Assembly: GCA_023265135.1 (NCBI GenBank)
Contig: JAHFUM010000002.1
Span: 114,300 to 178,299 of the forward strand
Direction of reading: 5' to 3'
DNA length: 64,000 nucleotides
DNA from: Nitrosarchaeum sp.
Lineage (GTDB): Archaea; Thermoproteota; Nitrososphaeria; Nitrososphaerales; Nitrosopumilaceae
Position numbers and translations under genes: made by a program. Shown one piece after another: positions 17,594 through 25,838 of the stretch (position 1 is its first letter; each line of letters starts with the position of its first letter). Below the pieces are notes generated by a model, which worked only from the letters and a program-made list of their open reading frames with translations, was not told the origin of the DNA and searched no databases.

Positions 17594-18178
17594 TTAACTT
17601 GCCTCAACTTTAGCTTTAGAATCAGAGCTACCTGATTTTTTTATCTCTTCTGCAATCCAGTCATCTGCACCAAGGAATGGCTGTCTGCATGTGATTCCAA
17701 TTTTTCCCATTGCAGCAGCTTTACCTAAAGATACTGCTGTAATTCTTGCTCGAAGAGTTGAACCAACTTTTAATGTTCTTCCACTTTGATTAGCTAAAAT
17801 CATTCCAGATTTTACATCGCTCTTTAGATAGTCATCCATGACCTGTGATAAGTGTAGTAATGCATCAGTTGGACCAATTCTTACAAATGCACCAAAGTCT
17901 GTAATGTCTACAATTTCTCCTTGAACTATTTCTTGGAGTTTTGGATAAAATGTCAATGCTTCAAATTCTACTTTGTGAAATGTTCCGCCATCTCCGGCAA
18001 TCATCTTTCCCATTTCATCTACTTTGGCATCTAAAATCATAATGATGTAACCTAATTCTGCATTGATCATACTCTCGTACTTGTCTTTGAGGATGTTCAT
18101 TGCTGCCTTTTTTATTACTGTCCCAAACATGCTTGGTGGAATCCTTACAACATCAACTAGGGTAGATATAGAAAACAA
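17594..18178 (-). CDS. rpo7: DNA-directed RNA polymerase subunit Rpo7 (E')
   Basis: 194 residues. The N-terminal tip domain (VVRIPPSMFGT, about 10-20) is followed by an S1/OB fold (EIVQGEIVDITDFGAFVRIGP, about 83-103, and DALLHLSQV). It forms the stalk of RNA polymerase with Rpo4 and contacts exiting RNA. A Ser/Lys-rich C-terminal tail follows. It is divergent from the Mrp gene, with 140 bases between the starts. Operon partner: spt4. Confidence 0.95.
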   Translation of the reverse strand: MFSISTLVDVVRIPPSMFGTVIKKAAMNILKDKYESMINAELGYIIMILDAKVDEMGKMIAGDGGTFHKVEFEALTFYPKLQEIVQGEIVDITDFGAFVRIGPTDALLHLSQVMDDYLKSDVKSGMILANQSGRTLKVGSTLRARITAVSLGKAAAMGKIGITCRQPFLGADDWIAEEIKKSGSSDSKAKVEAS

Positions 18179-18290
18179 CTGTTTTTTTCCTTGATTTTGA
18201 ATTTATGAATCTTTGGATAATTTACGCTTAATTTGAGTAATATTTTGTGTATTTTGGAAATATTTGATGTTTTTTAACCATCGACCTATG

Positions 18291-18300
18291 TTTAAATAAA
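18291..18300 (+). promoter_or_regulatory. Archaeal TATA box for the Mrp/NBP35 gene
   Basis: TTTAAATAAA centred 27 bases upstream of the ATG at 18322, the spacing expected for a TATA box serving a leaderless transcript. Confidence 0.55.
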
Positions 18301-18321
18301 GTAAAGTGACTTTTTGACCCA

Positions 18322-19422
18322 ATGGTCGGAATAGATCAAGTTCTTGAAAAGCTAAGTACAGTAATTGATCCTGATTTGAAAAAAGACATCGTATCTATGG
18401 GGATGATCAAAGACCTTGAGCTAAATGACGGTAATCTGAAATTTACTTTGGAGCTTACAACTCCGGCATGTCCATTTAATGTAGAGATTGAAGATGATGT
18501 ACGAAAAGCAATTAGCGAATTAAAAGAACTCAAAAATTTTGATATGAAAGTAACTGCAAAAGTTATGGAAGGCCGTTCACTTGAAGCAGACTCTACAATG
18601 GCAACTGTCAAAAATATTATTGGTGTTGCAAGTGGTAAAGGCGGAGTAGGAAAATCAACGGTCTCTTTGAATTTATCTTTGGCATTATCTCAAATGGGCG
18701 CAAAGGTCGGCTTGCTTGATGCAGATATCTACGGTCCAAGTATTCCTTTGATGCTTGGAATGAAAAGCGCGTATATGGATGTAGAAAATAACAAACTACA
18801 ACCTGCTAAATCTCACGGGTTGCAGGTAGTTTCATTTGGTTTTTTTGCAGAGCAATCTCACCAAGCAGCAATTTATCGGGGACCAATCATTTCTGGAATT
18901 CTAAAACAATTCCTAGTTGACACCAATTGGTCTGACTTGGATTATCTTATTGTGGATCTTCCACCTGGTACTGGTGATATTCCTCTAACTCTTGCACAAA
19001 CAATTCCTATTACAGGAATTTTGGTGGTGACAACTCCGCAAGATGTTGCAAGCAATGTCGCAGTAAAAGCAATTGGAATGTTTGAAAAATTAAATGTCCC
19101 GATTCTTGGCGTAATTGAAAACATGAGTCACTTTATTTGTCCTGCTTGCACTGAAAAGCACTACATCTTTGGTGAAGGAGGTGCAAAAAAGATCAGCGAA
19201 CAATTTAAAATTCCATTCCTTGGTGAGATTCCATTAAATTCCGGAATTATGGCAGGCTCTGATTTGGGCAAGCCGATCATGATTACTAATCCTGATTCTC
19301 CAAGTGCAAATGCATTTAGAACAAGCGCAAAAAATATCGCAGCACAATGCAGTATTCTTGCGCAAAAAATGCAAGAAGAAATGAAATCTGAAAGTACAAA
19401 TGAATCAATCCCTACAAGCTAA
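18322..19422 (+). CDS. Mrp/NBP35-family iron-sulfur carrier ATPase
   Basis: 366 residues. The N-terminal MIP18-like (DUF59) domain (about 1-85) has the PACPF motif. The ParA/MinD-like ATPase domain begins with the deviant Walker A GVASGKGGVGKSTVSL (about 101-116), and VDLPPGTGD is the Walker B/switch region. A CxxC pair (FICPACTEK, about 272-280) bridges Fe-S clusters in the dimer. It hands [4Fe-4S] clusters to target enzymes; NadA in this window is a possible client (inference). The dephospho-CoA kinase gene follows by nine bases. Confidence 0.93.
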   Translation: MVGIDQVLEKLSTVIDPDLKKDIVSMGMIKDLELNDGNLKFTLELTTPACPFNVEIEDDVRKAISELKELKNFDMKVTAKVMEGRSLEADSTMATVKNIIGVASGKGGVGKSTVSLNLSLALSQMGAKVGLLDADIYGPSIPLMLGMKSAYMDVENNKLQPAKSHGLQVVSFGFFAEQSHQAAIYRGPIISGILKQFLVDTNWSDLDYLIVDLPPGTGDIPLTLAQTIPITGILVVTTPQDVASNVAVKAIGMFEKLNVPILGVIENMSHFICPACTEKHYIFGEGGAKKISEQFKIPFLGEIPLNSGIMAGSDLGKPIMITNPDSPSANAFRTSAKNIAAQCSILAQKMQEEMKSESTNESIPTS

Positions 19423-19431
19423 GCGATTCCC

Positions 19432-19929
19432 GTGAAACTTCCTGATTCTCTTAGAGACCAACTGAAAACTCCACTAGGTCAACTGATTCCTGAAAGTCAG
19501 GCAAACAAATCCACCATACAAAAACACCTTACAAAAAATTCCTATCTAATTACAGTCGGTGACAGAACATCAGAGAAGATGGTATCTTTTGGCTTGATTC
19601 CATCATTGCAAATTATTGACAATCAAGAAAAAAGAATAAAGCGTGAACCTGCAAAAAATGATAAATCATACACCGAGCTTGTCTGCGACAATCCTGCAGC
19701 TGAAATAACTCCTCAAAGTATTGTTACAATCAAAAAAGCATTTGTCTCAAAAACACCTGTGAGACTTACAGTTTCAGGTGAGGAAGACCTTTTGGTGATT
19801 CCGGTGTGTATCCATGCTCCTGAAAATTCCATAGTCATGTATGGTCAGCCAAACGAAGGGTTAGTCATAGTCAAAATTACTCCAGAAATTAGAAATAAAA
19901 CACAAAGGTTACTTGATTTAATGGAATAA
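19432..19929 (+). CDS. GTP-dependent dephospho-CoA kinase (DUF359 family)
   Basis: 165-residue protein of the archaeal DUF359 family, which performs the last step of coenzyme A synthesis using GTP. Conserved elements are PLGQLIP near the N-terminus, ITVGDRTSEKM (about 40-50), LQIIDNQEKR and the acidic VSGEEDLLVIPV (about 115-126), followed by YGQPNEGLVIV. GTG start nine bases after the Mrp stop, so probably co-transcribed with it. No ribosome site is obvious in the short gap. Confidence 0.9.
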   Translation: MKLPDSLRDQLKTPLGQLIPESQANKSTIQKHLTKNSYLITVGDRTSEKMVSFGLIPSLQIIDNQEKRIKREPAKNDKSYTELVCDNPAAEITPQSIVTIKKAFVSKTPVRLTVSGEEDLLVIPVCIHAPENSIVMYGQPNEGLVIVKITPEIRNKTQRLLDLME

Positions 19930-20082
19930 CGGGGTATGATGAGACGGTGGCTGTATGATTTGTGATTACACTACAAAATATTCTGACCCTATTAATTCAC
20001 AAATTTCATTCTAAAGACAAATCCTGCTCTGATAATTATGATGCGGGTTTATTACTTACTCAAATCGGTTTGAAAATATCTT

Positions 20083-21432
20083 ATGAAACAAATAGGTATT
20101 TTGTATATTGTTATAGGAGTTATTATCGGATTCAGTATTGCCTTTGTCGCATTTATGCAATCTCCAAATATTCAAACAAGTGACGCTGCATCCACTGATG
20201 TTTTCCCAAAATTCCAAAATCCAAATCCACACAAATTATTTTACACTCTAGTTGCAGAGAATGCAGAAATCGAAGTATCCAAAGGCGTAATGGCAAAAGT
20301 GTGGACATACAACGGAACAGTTCCTGGACCAACTCTGAGATTTACTGAAGGCGATGATGTCACTGTTAAATTTATAAATAAAACCCCATATGCCCACACA
20401 ATTCACTTTCATGGCACTCACGATGCTGCTAATGACGGAGTATTTCCACAAATAATGCCAGGCGAAGAGTACACGTATCATTTTGTGGCACAGGAATCAG
20501 GACTCTTCATGTATCACTGTCATGCATTTCCAACATCTGAGCATGTCCGAATGGGAATGTTTGGTGCCATGATTATAGACCCTGCAATACGCCCAATGGA
20601 CCCTGCACGAGAATATTTCTTTACACTAAGTGAGTTTGATCCAAATAATCCGCTGGAATATTTTACAAAATACTATCCAATTAACGGATACGCCAGTCAA
20701 TACATGGATAACCCAATCCAGGTTGTAAAAGGGGAGACAGCTAGATTCTATGTACTTGGAATCGGTGGAGTCTTGCCGTCATCATTTCATGTTCACAGTA
20801 CTATTACCAAAGTATATCCTTCAGGAATTTTATGGAACAAACCATACTATGCTCAAACGCATCTAATTGGAAACGGGGATACTGCAATAATTGAGGCAAA
20901 ATGGGACGAACCTGGAACGTACTTTTTACATGTACATGGAATACAAGAGGAACGCGGTTCTATGGCAACAGTTGAAGTCTTAGATAATGCTTCTTCATTA
21001 TCATCCAAACAAACTCCTAGTAACAACAAGGGAAGTTACTCTATGATAAAATGGCAAGAAGATCTGATAAAATTATTGGAGCATCCAGAAATTATTAACT
21101 ATGATAATTTAACCAACTCTGCAATTGTTGACGCAAAGAAAATTCATACAAACAATGTCTCTATTACAAAAGATTCCTGGAATCCAAAAACGGTTGAATC
21201 ATTTTCCCCCACCGCAATTGAAGTAGATCCTGGCACTACTGTAACGTGGACAAATAACGACTCTGTAATTCATACAGTTGCCGACACTCAAAAAACATTT
21301 GACTCTAAATTCATACAACCTGGTGCAACTTGGAAGTACACATTTGAAACACCTGGCCAATATGATTACCTCTGTACATTACATCCTTGGATGAAAGGAA
21401 CAATCAGTGTAGAGTCTTCTCACCACATGTAG
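20083..21432 (+). CDS. NirK-like two-domain multicopper oxidase with C-terminal cupredoxin domain
   Basis: 449 residues; signal anchor at about 5-27. Domain 1 carries a NirK-like ligand set: His105 and His110 (AHTIHFHGTH), His145-Cys146 (YHCHAF), His154 and Met159. These fit type 1 and type 2 copper with NirK spacing. Domain 2 holds HVHS and FLHVHG, the likely partner histidines at the subunit interface. A third, plastocyanin-like domain (about 365-449) has its own type 1 site (VIHTVAD ... CTLHPWM). It probably reduces nitrite to NO or is a related oxidase outside the membrane. The fused blue-copper domain could deliver electrons directly. Nitrite reductase is likely but not certain. Confidence 0.85.
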   Translation: MKQIGILYIVIGVIIGFSIAFVAFMQSPNIQTSDAASTDVFPKFQNPNPHKLFYTLVAENAEIEVSKGVMAKVWTYNGTVPGPTLRFTEGDDVTVKFINKTPYAHTIHFHGTHDAANDGVFPQIMPGEEYTYHFVAQESGLFMYHCHAFPTSEHVRMGMFGAMIIDPAIRPMDPAREYFFTLSEFDPNNPLEYFTKYYPINGYASQYMDNPIQVVKGETARFYVLGIGGVLPSSFHVHSTITKVYPSGILWNKPYYAQTHLIGNGDTAIIEAKWDEPGTYFLHVHGIQEERGSMATVEVLDNASSLSSKQTPSNNKGSYSMIKWQEDLIKLLEHPEIINYDNLTNSAIVDAKKIHTNNVSITKDSWNPKTVESFSPTAIEVDPGTTVTWTNNDSVIHTVADTQKTFDSKFIQPGATWKYTFETPGQYDYLCTLHPWMKGTISVESSHHM

Positions 21433-21486
21433 CATACAAAACAATACACCAACTCTCTTACAAGAATTGACATTTGAGAATAAACA

Positions 21487-21870
21487 TTGATTCTATCACA
21501 AATCCATGTGAAGTTAGATCCCGAACTAAAACTGCAGATATTAGAAAAAGTTGGCGTCTACTCAAACCGCTTCTCCATATCCGAACCTAAAATTCTGTTG
21601 ACTACCAAAGAAGTACTGGATATGCCCAAAGAAATGACCGAAGGCAGAAGGACATCTGCTTACAAGTATTATGGTGTTTCATATTTGCAACATAACATGG
21701 TCTTCATCAATGTACGAAAAATTCCAGATGAAAAGAATTTAGAAAATACATTGGTCCATGAATTAATCCACATGAGATTTCCGTATCTTGCACATGGCAA
21801 GCGATTCAACAAACTTGTAAGGCAAGGGCTTCGTGGTAAAACATTTCTGCCATATCAAAAAAGAAAGTAA
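21487..21870 (+). CDS. Zinc metallopeptidase-like protein (HELIH motif)
   Basis: 127 residues from a TTG start. The zincin motif HELIHMRFPYLAHGKRF (about 90-106) gives two zinc histidines, the catalytic Glu and a third His, in the spacing of SprT/WLM-like proteins. The N-terminal 80 residues are a compact alpha/beta part with no signal peptide, so it is cytoplasmic. The family is related to DUF45/SprT-like peptidases; the substrate is unknown. It lies between the multicopper oxidase and pyrophosphatase genes on the same strand, 50 bases apart, but functional linkage is not evident. Confidence 0.65.
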   Translation: MILSQIHVKLDPELKLQILEKVGVYSNRFSISEPKILLTTKEVLDMPKEMTEGRRTSAYKYYGVSYLQHNMVFINVRKIPDEKNLENTLVHELIHMRFPYLAHGKRFNKLVRQGLRGKTFLPYQKRK

Positions 21871-21918
21871 AATTCCTCATTGATTTATATTTCCTGCATT
21901 AAGCAAGCCAAATACAGC

Positions 21919-23958
21919 ATGGATATTCAACAAATTCTGCCCATTGGGGCTGGCATTGCTTCTTTTATCGTTGCTTTAGGTATTGTTAGTTGGATTACAA
22001 AACAACCTTCAGGCACCAAAGAGATGATGGAGATATCAAATGCTGTCAAAGTTGGGGCAGCAGCATTCCTGAGAAGAGAGATGAAAATTATCATCCCCAT
22101 AGCAATCACCCTTTCAATCATTATAGGATACTTTATTGGATTTTCAAACGGTCTGGCATTTGCAGTAGGTGCAACACTTTCAGCAGTTGCAGGATTGATC
22201 TCATTAAAAATTACTGTCAAGGCAGCAGTGCGAGCTGCTCATCTAAGTGGCAGTGGGCTAGGTAAGACATTTGCAATGGCATTTAGAGGCGGAGCAACTG
22301 TCGGACTGGCAGTTCCAGCAATGGCCTTATTGGCAATCACTGGACTTTACATGGTTTACCCTAATCCAATTACAATTGCCGGAGTTGGCATCGGCGCAAG
22401 TCTGATTGCGTTGTTTATCAGAATTGGTGGTGGAATTTTTACAAAGGCTGCAGATATGGGCGCAGACCTTGTGGGAAAAGTAGAATCCAACATTCCTGAA
22501 GATGATCCTAGAAACCCAGCAACTATCGCAGACAACGTAGGTGACAATGTAGGTGATGCAGCCGGAATGGGCTCTGATGTCTACGAATCTTACATTGTTA
22601 CTATACTTGCTTCTCTGCTAATTGCAGCACTTATCGGGGCTCCTCAAATCTTCATGTATCCTATTTTAATTGGAACCTCTGGAATGATTGCATCAATTAT
22701 CGGAATTGTAATAGTTCGCTCTAAAAATATTACAGATGTAATGAAACCTCTGAACGTGTCATTTTATGTTTCTGCTACAATTGCAATTATTTTGAATTTT
22801 ATATTTACATATTATTTCATTGGACAAACAACAATCGCATATGCATTATTTGGAACAACTGTAATTGGAGTGATTCTTGTCCCCGTTATTCAAAAGATCA
22901 CTGACAGATATACAAATTACAAATACACACCAGTCAAAGATATAGTCGAATCTGCAAAATGGGGATATGCCTCACTTACATTGATGGGAATCATCAAAGG
23001 GATGCAATCCACTGGACCATTTATGATTGCATTAATTGTTGCAATTATCCTCTCATTTAGTATTGCTTCACATGCTGCACCCGAAGGTACAGACCCAATA
23101 TTGTATGGAATATTTGGAACATCACTGACTGCAATGGCTATGCTTAGTCTGGCAGGAATCGTTCTTAGCATTGATGCCTTTGGACCAATAGCAGACAATG
23201 CAGGCGGAATTGTAGAGATGACAGGAATGGGCGAGGAAAATCGTAAAGTCACTGATGAAATTGATGCTGTAGGAAACACCACCAAAGCCGTAACCAAAGG
23301 ATTTGCTATTGCTAGCGCCGGATTGGCTGCACTTGCCATGATACAGGCATTCCAATTTGAAGCATCACATATCTTTGCAGGAATTTTGAATTTGAATTAC
23401 AGTTTGACAAATGTAACTGTTATTGTAGGATTGTTAGTTGGTGGATTACTCCCGTTTATTATTACTGGACAGCTTATCAACGGCGTATCACGTGCTGCCG
23501 GAAAGATGGTAGACGAAGTAAGACGACAGTTCAAATCAGACTCTGGAATTTTAGCAGGAACATCAAAACCTGATTATGCAAAGTGTGTCGACATTGCAAC
23601 CGCTGCATCAATTAAGGAACTATGGAAACCTGCAATCATTGCAATTATCTCTCCAATCGCATTGGGCATTCTCTTAGGACCAACAGCTGTTGCTGGTTTA
23701 TTGATGGGTGCAGTAGTCACTGGACTCCCATTGGCATACCACTTGGCAAACACTGGTGGTGCATGGGATAATGCAAAGAAACTAGTTGAGATGCAAGGAA
23801 ACAAAGGAACCGAGTTGCACAAAGTAGCTGTAGTCGGCGACATTATCGGTGATCCTTACAAGGACACAGCTGGTCCTGCATTAAACACCGTAATTAAATT
23901 ACTAAACACAATTGCAATTGTATTTGTATCTGCATTTGTAGCGATACTTGCTCTTTAG
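21919..23958 (+). CDS. hppA: Membrane-bound proton-pumping pyrophosphatase, K+-independent type
   Basis: 679 residues, about 16 membrane helices. It hydrolyses pyrophosphate and pumps H+ (or Na+) out. The catalytic signature is present: DMGADLVGKVESNIPEDDPR (about 180-199) followed by ATIADNVGDNVGD; further active-site parts are DAFGPIADNAGGIVEM and GDIIGDPYKDTAGPA near the C-terminus. The GNTTKA motif has Lys where K+-dependent enzymes have Ala, which marks the K+-independent proton-pumping class. The ATG at 21919 is preferred because an upstream in-frame extension has no homologous look. Confidence 0.95.
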   Translation: MDIQQILPIGAGIASFIVALGIVSWITKQPSGTKEMMEISNAVKVGAAAFLRREMKIIIPIAITLSIIIGYFIGFSNGLAFAVGATLSAVAGLISLKITVKAAVRAAHLSGSGLGKTFAMAFRGGATVGLAVPAMALLAITGLYMVYPNPITIAGVGIGASLIALFIRIGGGIFTKAADMGADLVGKVESNIPEDDPRNPATIADNVGDNVGDAAGMGSDVYESYIVTILASLLIAALIGAPQIFMYPILIGTSGMIASIIGIVIVRSKNITDVMKPLNVSFYVSATIAIILNFIFTYYFIGQTTIAYALFGTTVIGVILVPVIQKITDRYTNYKYTPVKDIVESAKWGYASLTLMGIIKGMQSTGPFMIALIVAIILSFSIASHAAPEGTDPILYGIFGTSLTAMAMLSLAGIVLSIDAFGPIADNAGGIVEMTGMGEENRKVTDEIDAVGNTTKAVTKGFAIASAGLAALAMIQAFQFEASHIFAGILNLNYSLTNVTVIVGLLVGGLLPFIITGQLINGVSRAAGKMVDEVRRQFKSDSGILAGTSKPDYAKCVDIATAASIKELWKPAIIAIISPIALGILLGPTAVAGLLMGAVVTGLPLAYHLANTGGAWDNAKKLVEMQGNKGTELHKVAVVGDIIGDPYKDTAGPALNTVIKLLNTIAIVFVSAFVAILAL

Positions 23959-24137
23959 TCTTCAATTACTAGAGTCAAATCCAACTCATCAATTTGTGTT
24001 TGAATGGCTTTTTTCAAAATATCATTATGTTTTTTACAGAATTTGAAATAATCATCTACTGTTTGAAAGCAACCGCAAATCCATCTTGTTTTTTTATCCC
24101 CCTCTACTGTCCACTTTGAATATCTCTGGTCTACCAT
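23955..24137 (-). CDS. Small conserved-looking protein with cysteines, 60 aa
   Basis: It starts MVDQRYSKW and contains WICGCFQTVDDYFKFCKKH, giving three cysteines and a histidine that could hold a metal, then an amphipathic C-terminal helix. It overlaps the hppA stop by four bases head-on. No membrane segment. I believe such short proteins occur across related genomes but do not know a function. Confidence 0.6.
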   Translation of the reverse strand: MVDQRYSKWTVEGDKKTRWICGCFQTVDDYFKFCKKHNDILKKAIQTQIDELDLTLVIED

Positions 24138-24195
24138 ACTTTAAAGAAAATAACTGACCTAAAAAATATAGATCAAGATTAAAAAAGGAAAATGT

Positions 24196-24453
24196 TTAAG
24201 GACAGCCTTCCATCTTTTGGATGAAATAACCTTTTTCCTTAATTGCCCGTTCAACAGGCTCTGGTGCACCTTGTGAATGACAGAATTGACATTCATTGGT
24301 GGTCATTGTAGCACTTGCCTCACCAACTGATTTTAACCACTCTTTGCCGAATGTTAAGGCCTTTTCGTGATTTTTTTCACCAGTAATTACATCAAAGTGC
24401 ATGGTATGACCATCTTTTGCTTTGACATAGGTGTCGTATACATGAATTTCCAT
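24196..24453 (-). CDS. DUF2024-family protein
   Basis: 85 residues; begins MEIHVYDTYVKAKDGHTMHF, the typical start of the DUF2024 family. It has a CQFCHSQ pair (about 56-62) and another Cys near the C-terminus. The alpha/beta fold is small and cytoplasmic. Family members are found in bacteria and thaumarchaea with unknown function. It has its own AT-rich upstream region and no co-transcribed partner. Assignment rests on N-terminal similarity from memory. Confidence 0.7.
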   Translation of the reverse strand: MEIHVYDTYVKAKDGHTMHFDVITGEKNHEKALTFGKEWLKSVGEASATMTTNECQFCHSQGAPEPVERAIKEKGYFIQKMEGCP

Positions 24454-24542
24454 AACTCTCTTTAAAAAAAGGGATATTTAATTCAAAGATAAAATAAAAA
24501 TATATGATAAAATACTAGACAAGATCAAAGACTAATATTTTC

Positions 24543-24638
24543 CTATAATGGCAATTGTATAAAAAACAAGTATAATCCTATCCAAAATCCAATGATTAAT
24601 GCCAGAGACTGCCAGTGTCTGGATAACCATTTTTTCAT
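24543..24638 (-). CDS. Single-helix micro-protein, 31 aa, coupled to the leader array
   Basis: It starts MKKWLSRHWQSLALIIGFW, with a basic N-terminus and one membrane helix ending in IQLPL. Its ATG overlaps the stop of the 24635-25258 gene as ATGA, a hallmark of coupled translation. It closes the minus-strand array of secreted proteins. The size is below usual gene-calling limits. The positive-inside pattern and the overlap make it more than a chance frame. Function unknown. Confidence 0.5.
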   Translation of the reverse strand: MKKWLSRHWQSLALIIGFWIGLYLFFIQLPL

Positions 24639-25258
24639 TTTCTTTTTCTCCAATAGAACATTAACCCAAGAAATGAACCTCCTCCAATTATCATTCCAAC
24701 AATAGCAGGAGTTACAAAAATTGAAGTTCTATCCAACAAAGGCGAAGAAGATCCCGGCGTGTTGGATTCTTGCATTACTGATTTTTTTGCAATCTGTAAT
24801 TTTTCCTCAATGGATTGTGATTCTGTATCTTGATTGGCAATTTCATTCGGGTTTAAATGAATTTCTTGGGGGGTAGAGTATTGTGTTGGATAAGAATCCA
24901 TTTTTAGAATCTTTTTTTCTTGTAAACTAAATAATATGCTAACTGATGTTTCATTGTTTACATTTAATGCAATTATCGGATCACATTTTCCAATATTAGT
25001 ACTACATTCATATCCATTTCCATCAATAAACGAAAATGGTTTTTCGCCTACGATTTTTTGAAACGAATCATCTAAAATTATTATTTTTTTTATTTCATCT
25101 AATGTTTCAACAGATAATGGTTCTGATGGAAACTGACTTGGCATTGTATCATTTCCAACATGTTCATTTGAATTTCCCAGATATTGTGCAAAAACAGATG
25201 ATGTAAACGTTGGAAGTAAAACAAGAGTTCCAATTATGATCAAAAGTCTAGTTTTCAT
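24635..25258 (-). CDS. Secreted, C-terminally anchored protein with shared MKTRLL leader
   Basis: 207 residues. Signal peptide MKTRLLIIIG... (cut near SVFAQ, about 25), a polar domain with two cysteines (CSTNIGKC), an acidic/Gln-rich stalk (about 130-165), one membrane helix (about 178-200) and a basic stop-transfer tail FYWRKRK. It is an extracellular, membrane-held protein. The first 11 bases ATGAAAACTAG contain the TAG stop of the upstream gene, so the two overlap by 11 bases. A member of the leader array at 24.5-30.1 kb. No known domain. Confidence 0.7.
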   Translation of the reverse strand: MKTRLLIIIGTLVLLPTFTSSVFAQYLGNSNEHVGNDTMPSQFPSEPLSVETLDEIKKIIILDDSFQKIVGEKPFSFIDGNGYECSTNIGKCDPIIALNVNNETSVSILFSLQEKKILKMDSYPTQYSTPQEIHLNPNEIANQDTESQSIEEKLQIAKKSVMQESNTPGSSSPLLDRTSIFVTPAIVGMIIGGGSFLGLMFYWRKRK

Positions 25259-25823
25259 TTTTCACACCTGTAGAATTTTTATCAAACGGTATCATGCATC
25301 CATGTAGTGGAAAATCACAAGCGATTCTTATCTCAGTTCCATTATCAAAAGTACCATAACAAATCCAAGGCTTTTCAGTACAAGCGTTCTCAACACGCAT
25401 TTGAGATATGTTTAGATCTTTATGAGATGGAAGTCGTTTTTCCAAAATAACATCCACGCATTCTTGTAATTTCTCCCAAGTTATTCCCTCAGGCAATCCT
25501 ATAGTAGCAATGATATAGTTGCCATCAAATTCTTGGTCAAATAAATTTGAATATTTGTAGAGATGATCAAGTATTTGCTTGTCACAACCAAGATCTTCTA
25601 AATCCTCTAATGGGAAACACCTATCCCGAGTTACAGCACTTTCTTTTTCAACTGAAATTGCCCTATCTATGACAAAACATATTGGATCAGGAATATGTTG
25701 TGATTCAGGATAAAAAACATCAATACCTACGCTATTTTTTGGTGGATTTTGAATTACAAAAGCAGATAGTATGGAAATTCCTACAGCAAATGATGCAATT
25801 AGAATTATTGAACTAGTTTTCAT
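25248..25823 (-). CDS. Secreted protein with MKT leader, cysteine-rich
   Basis: 191 residues from the ATG at 25823; a TTG nine bases earlier is possible. The leader MKTSSIILIASFAVGISIL shares ATGAAAACTAG with the other array genes but then diverges. The mature part contains eight cysteines, including CFVID, RCFPLEDL, ENACTEKPWICYG and CDFPLHGC, which suggests disulfide bonds outside the cell. No C-terminal anchor. It ends KNEN followed by TAG, which lies inside the start of the next gene. No recognised domain. Confidence 0.65.
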   Translation of the reverse strand: MKTSSIILIASFAVGISILSAFVIQNPPKNSVGIDVFYPESQHIPDPICFVIDRAISVEKESAVTRDRCFPLEDLEDLGCDKQILDHLYKYSNLFDQEFDGNYIIATIGLPEGITWEKLQECVDVILEKRLPSHKDLNISQMRVENACTEKPWICYGTFDNGTEIRIACDFPLHGCMIPFDKNSTGVKNEN

Positions 25824-25838
25824 TTTCAGCAAAATAAC

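Noticed and set aside
24601-24625. Imperfect inverted repeat CCAGAGACTG/CAGTGTCTGG as a terminator
   Set aside because: It has a mismatch and a one-base loop, and it lies inside the 31-codon micro-protein frame, so it was not called a separate feature.
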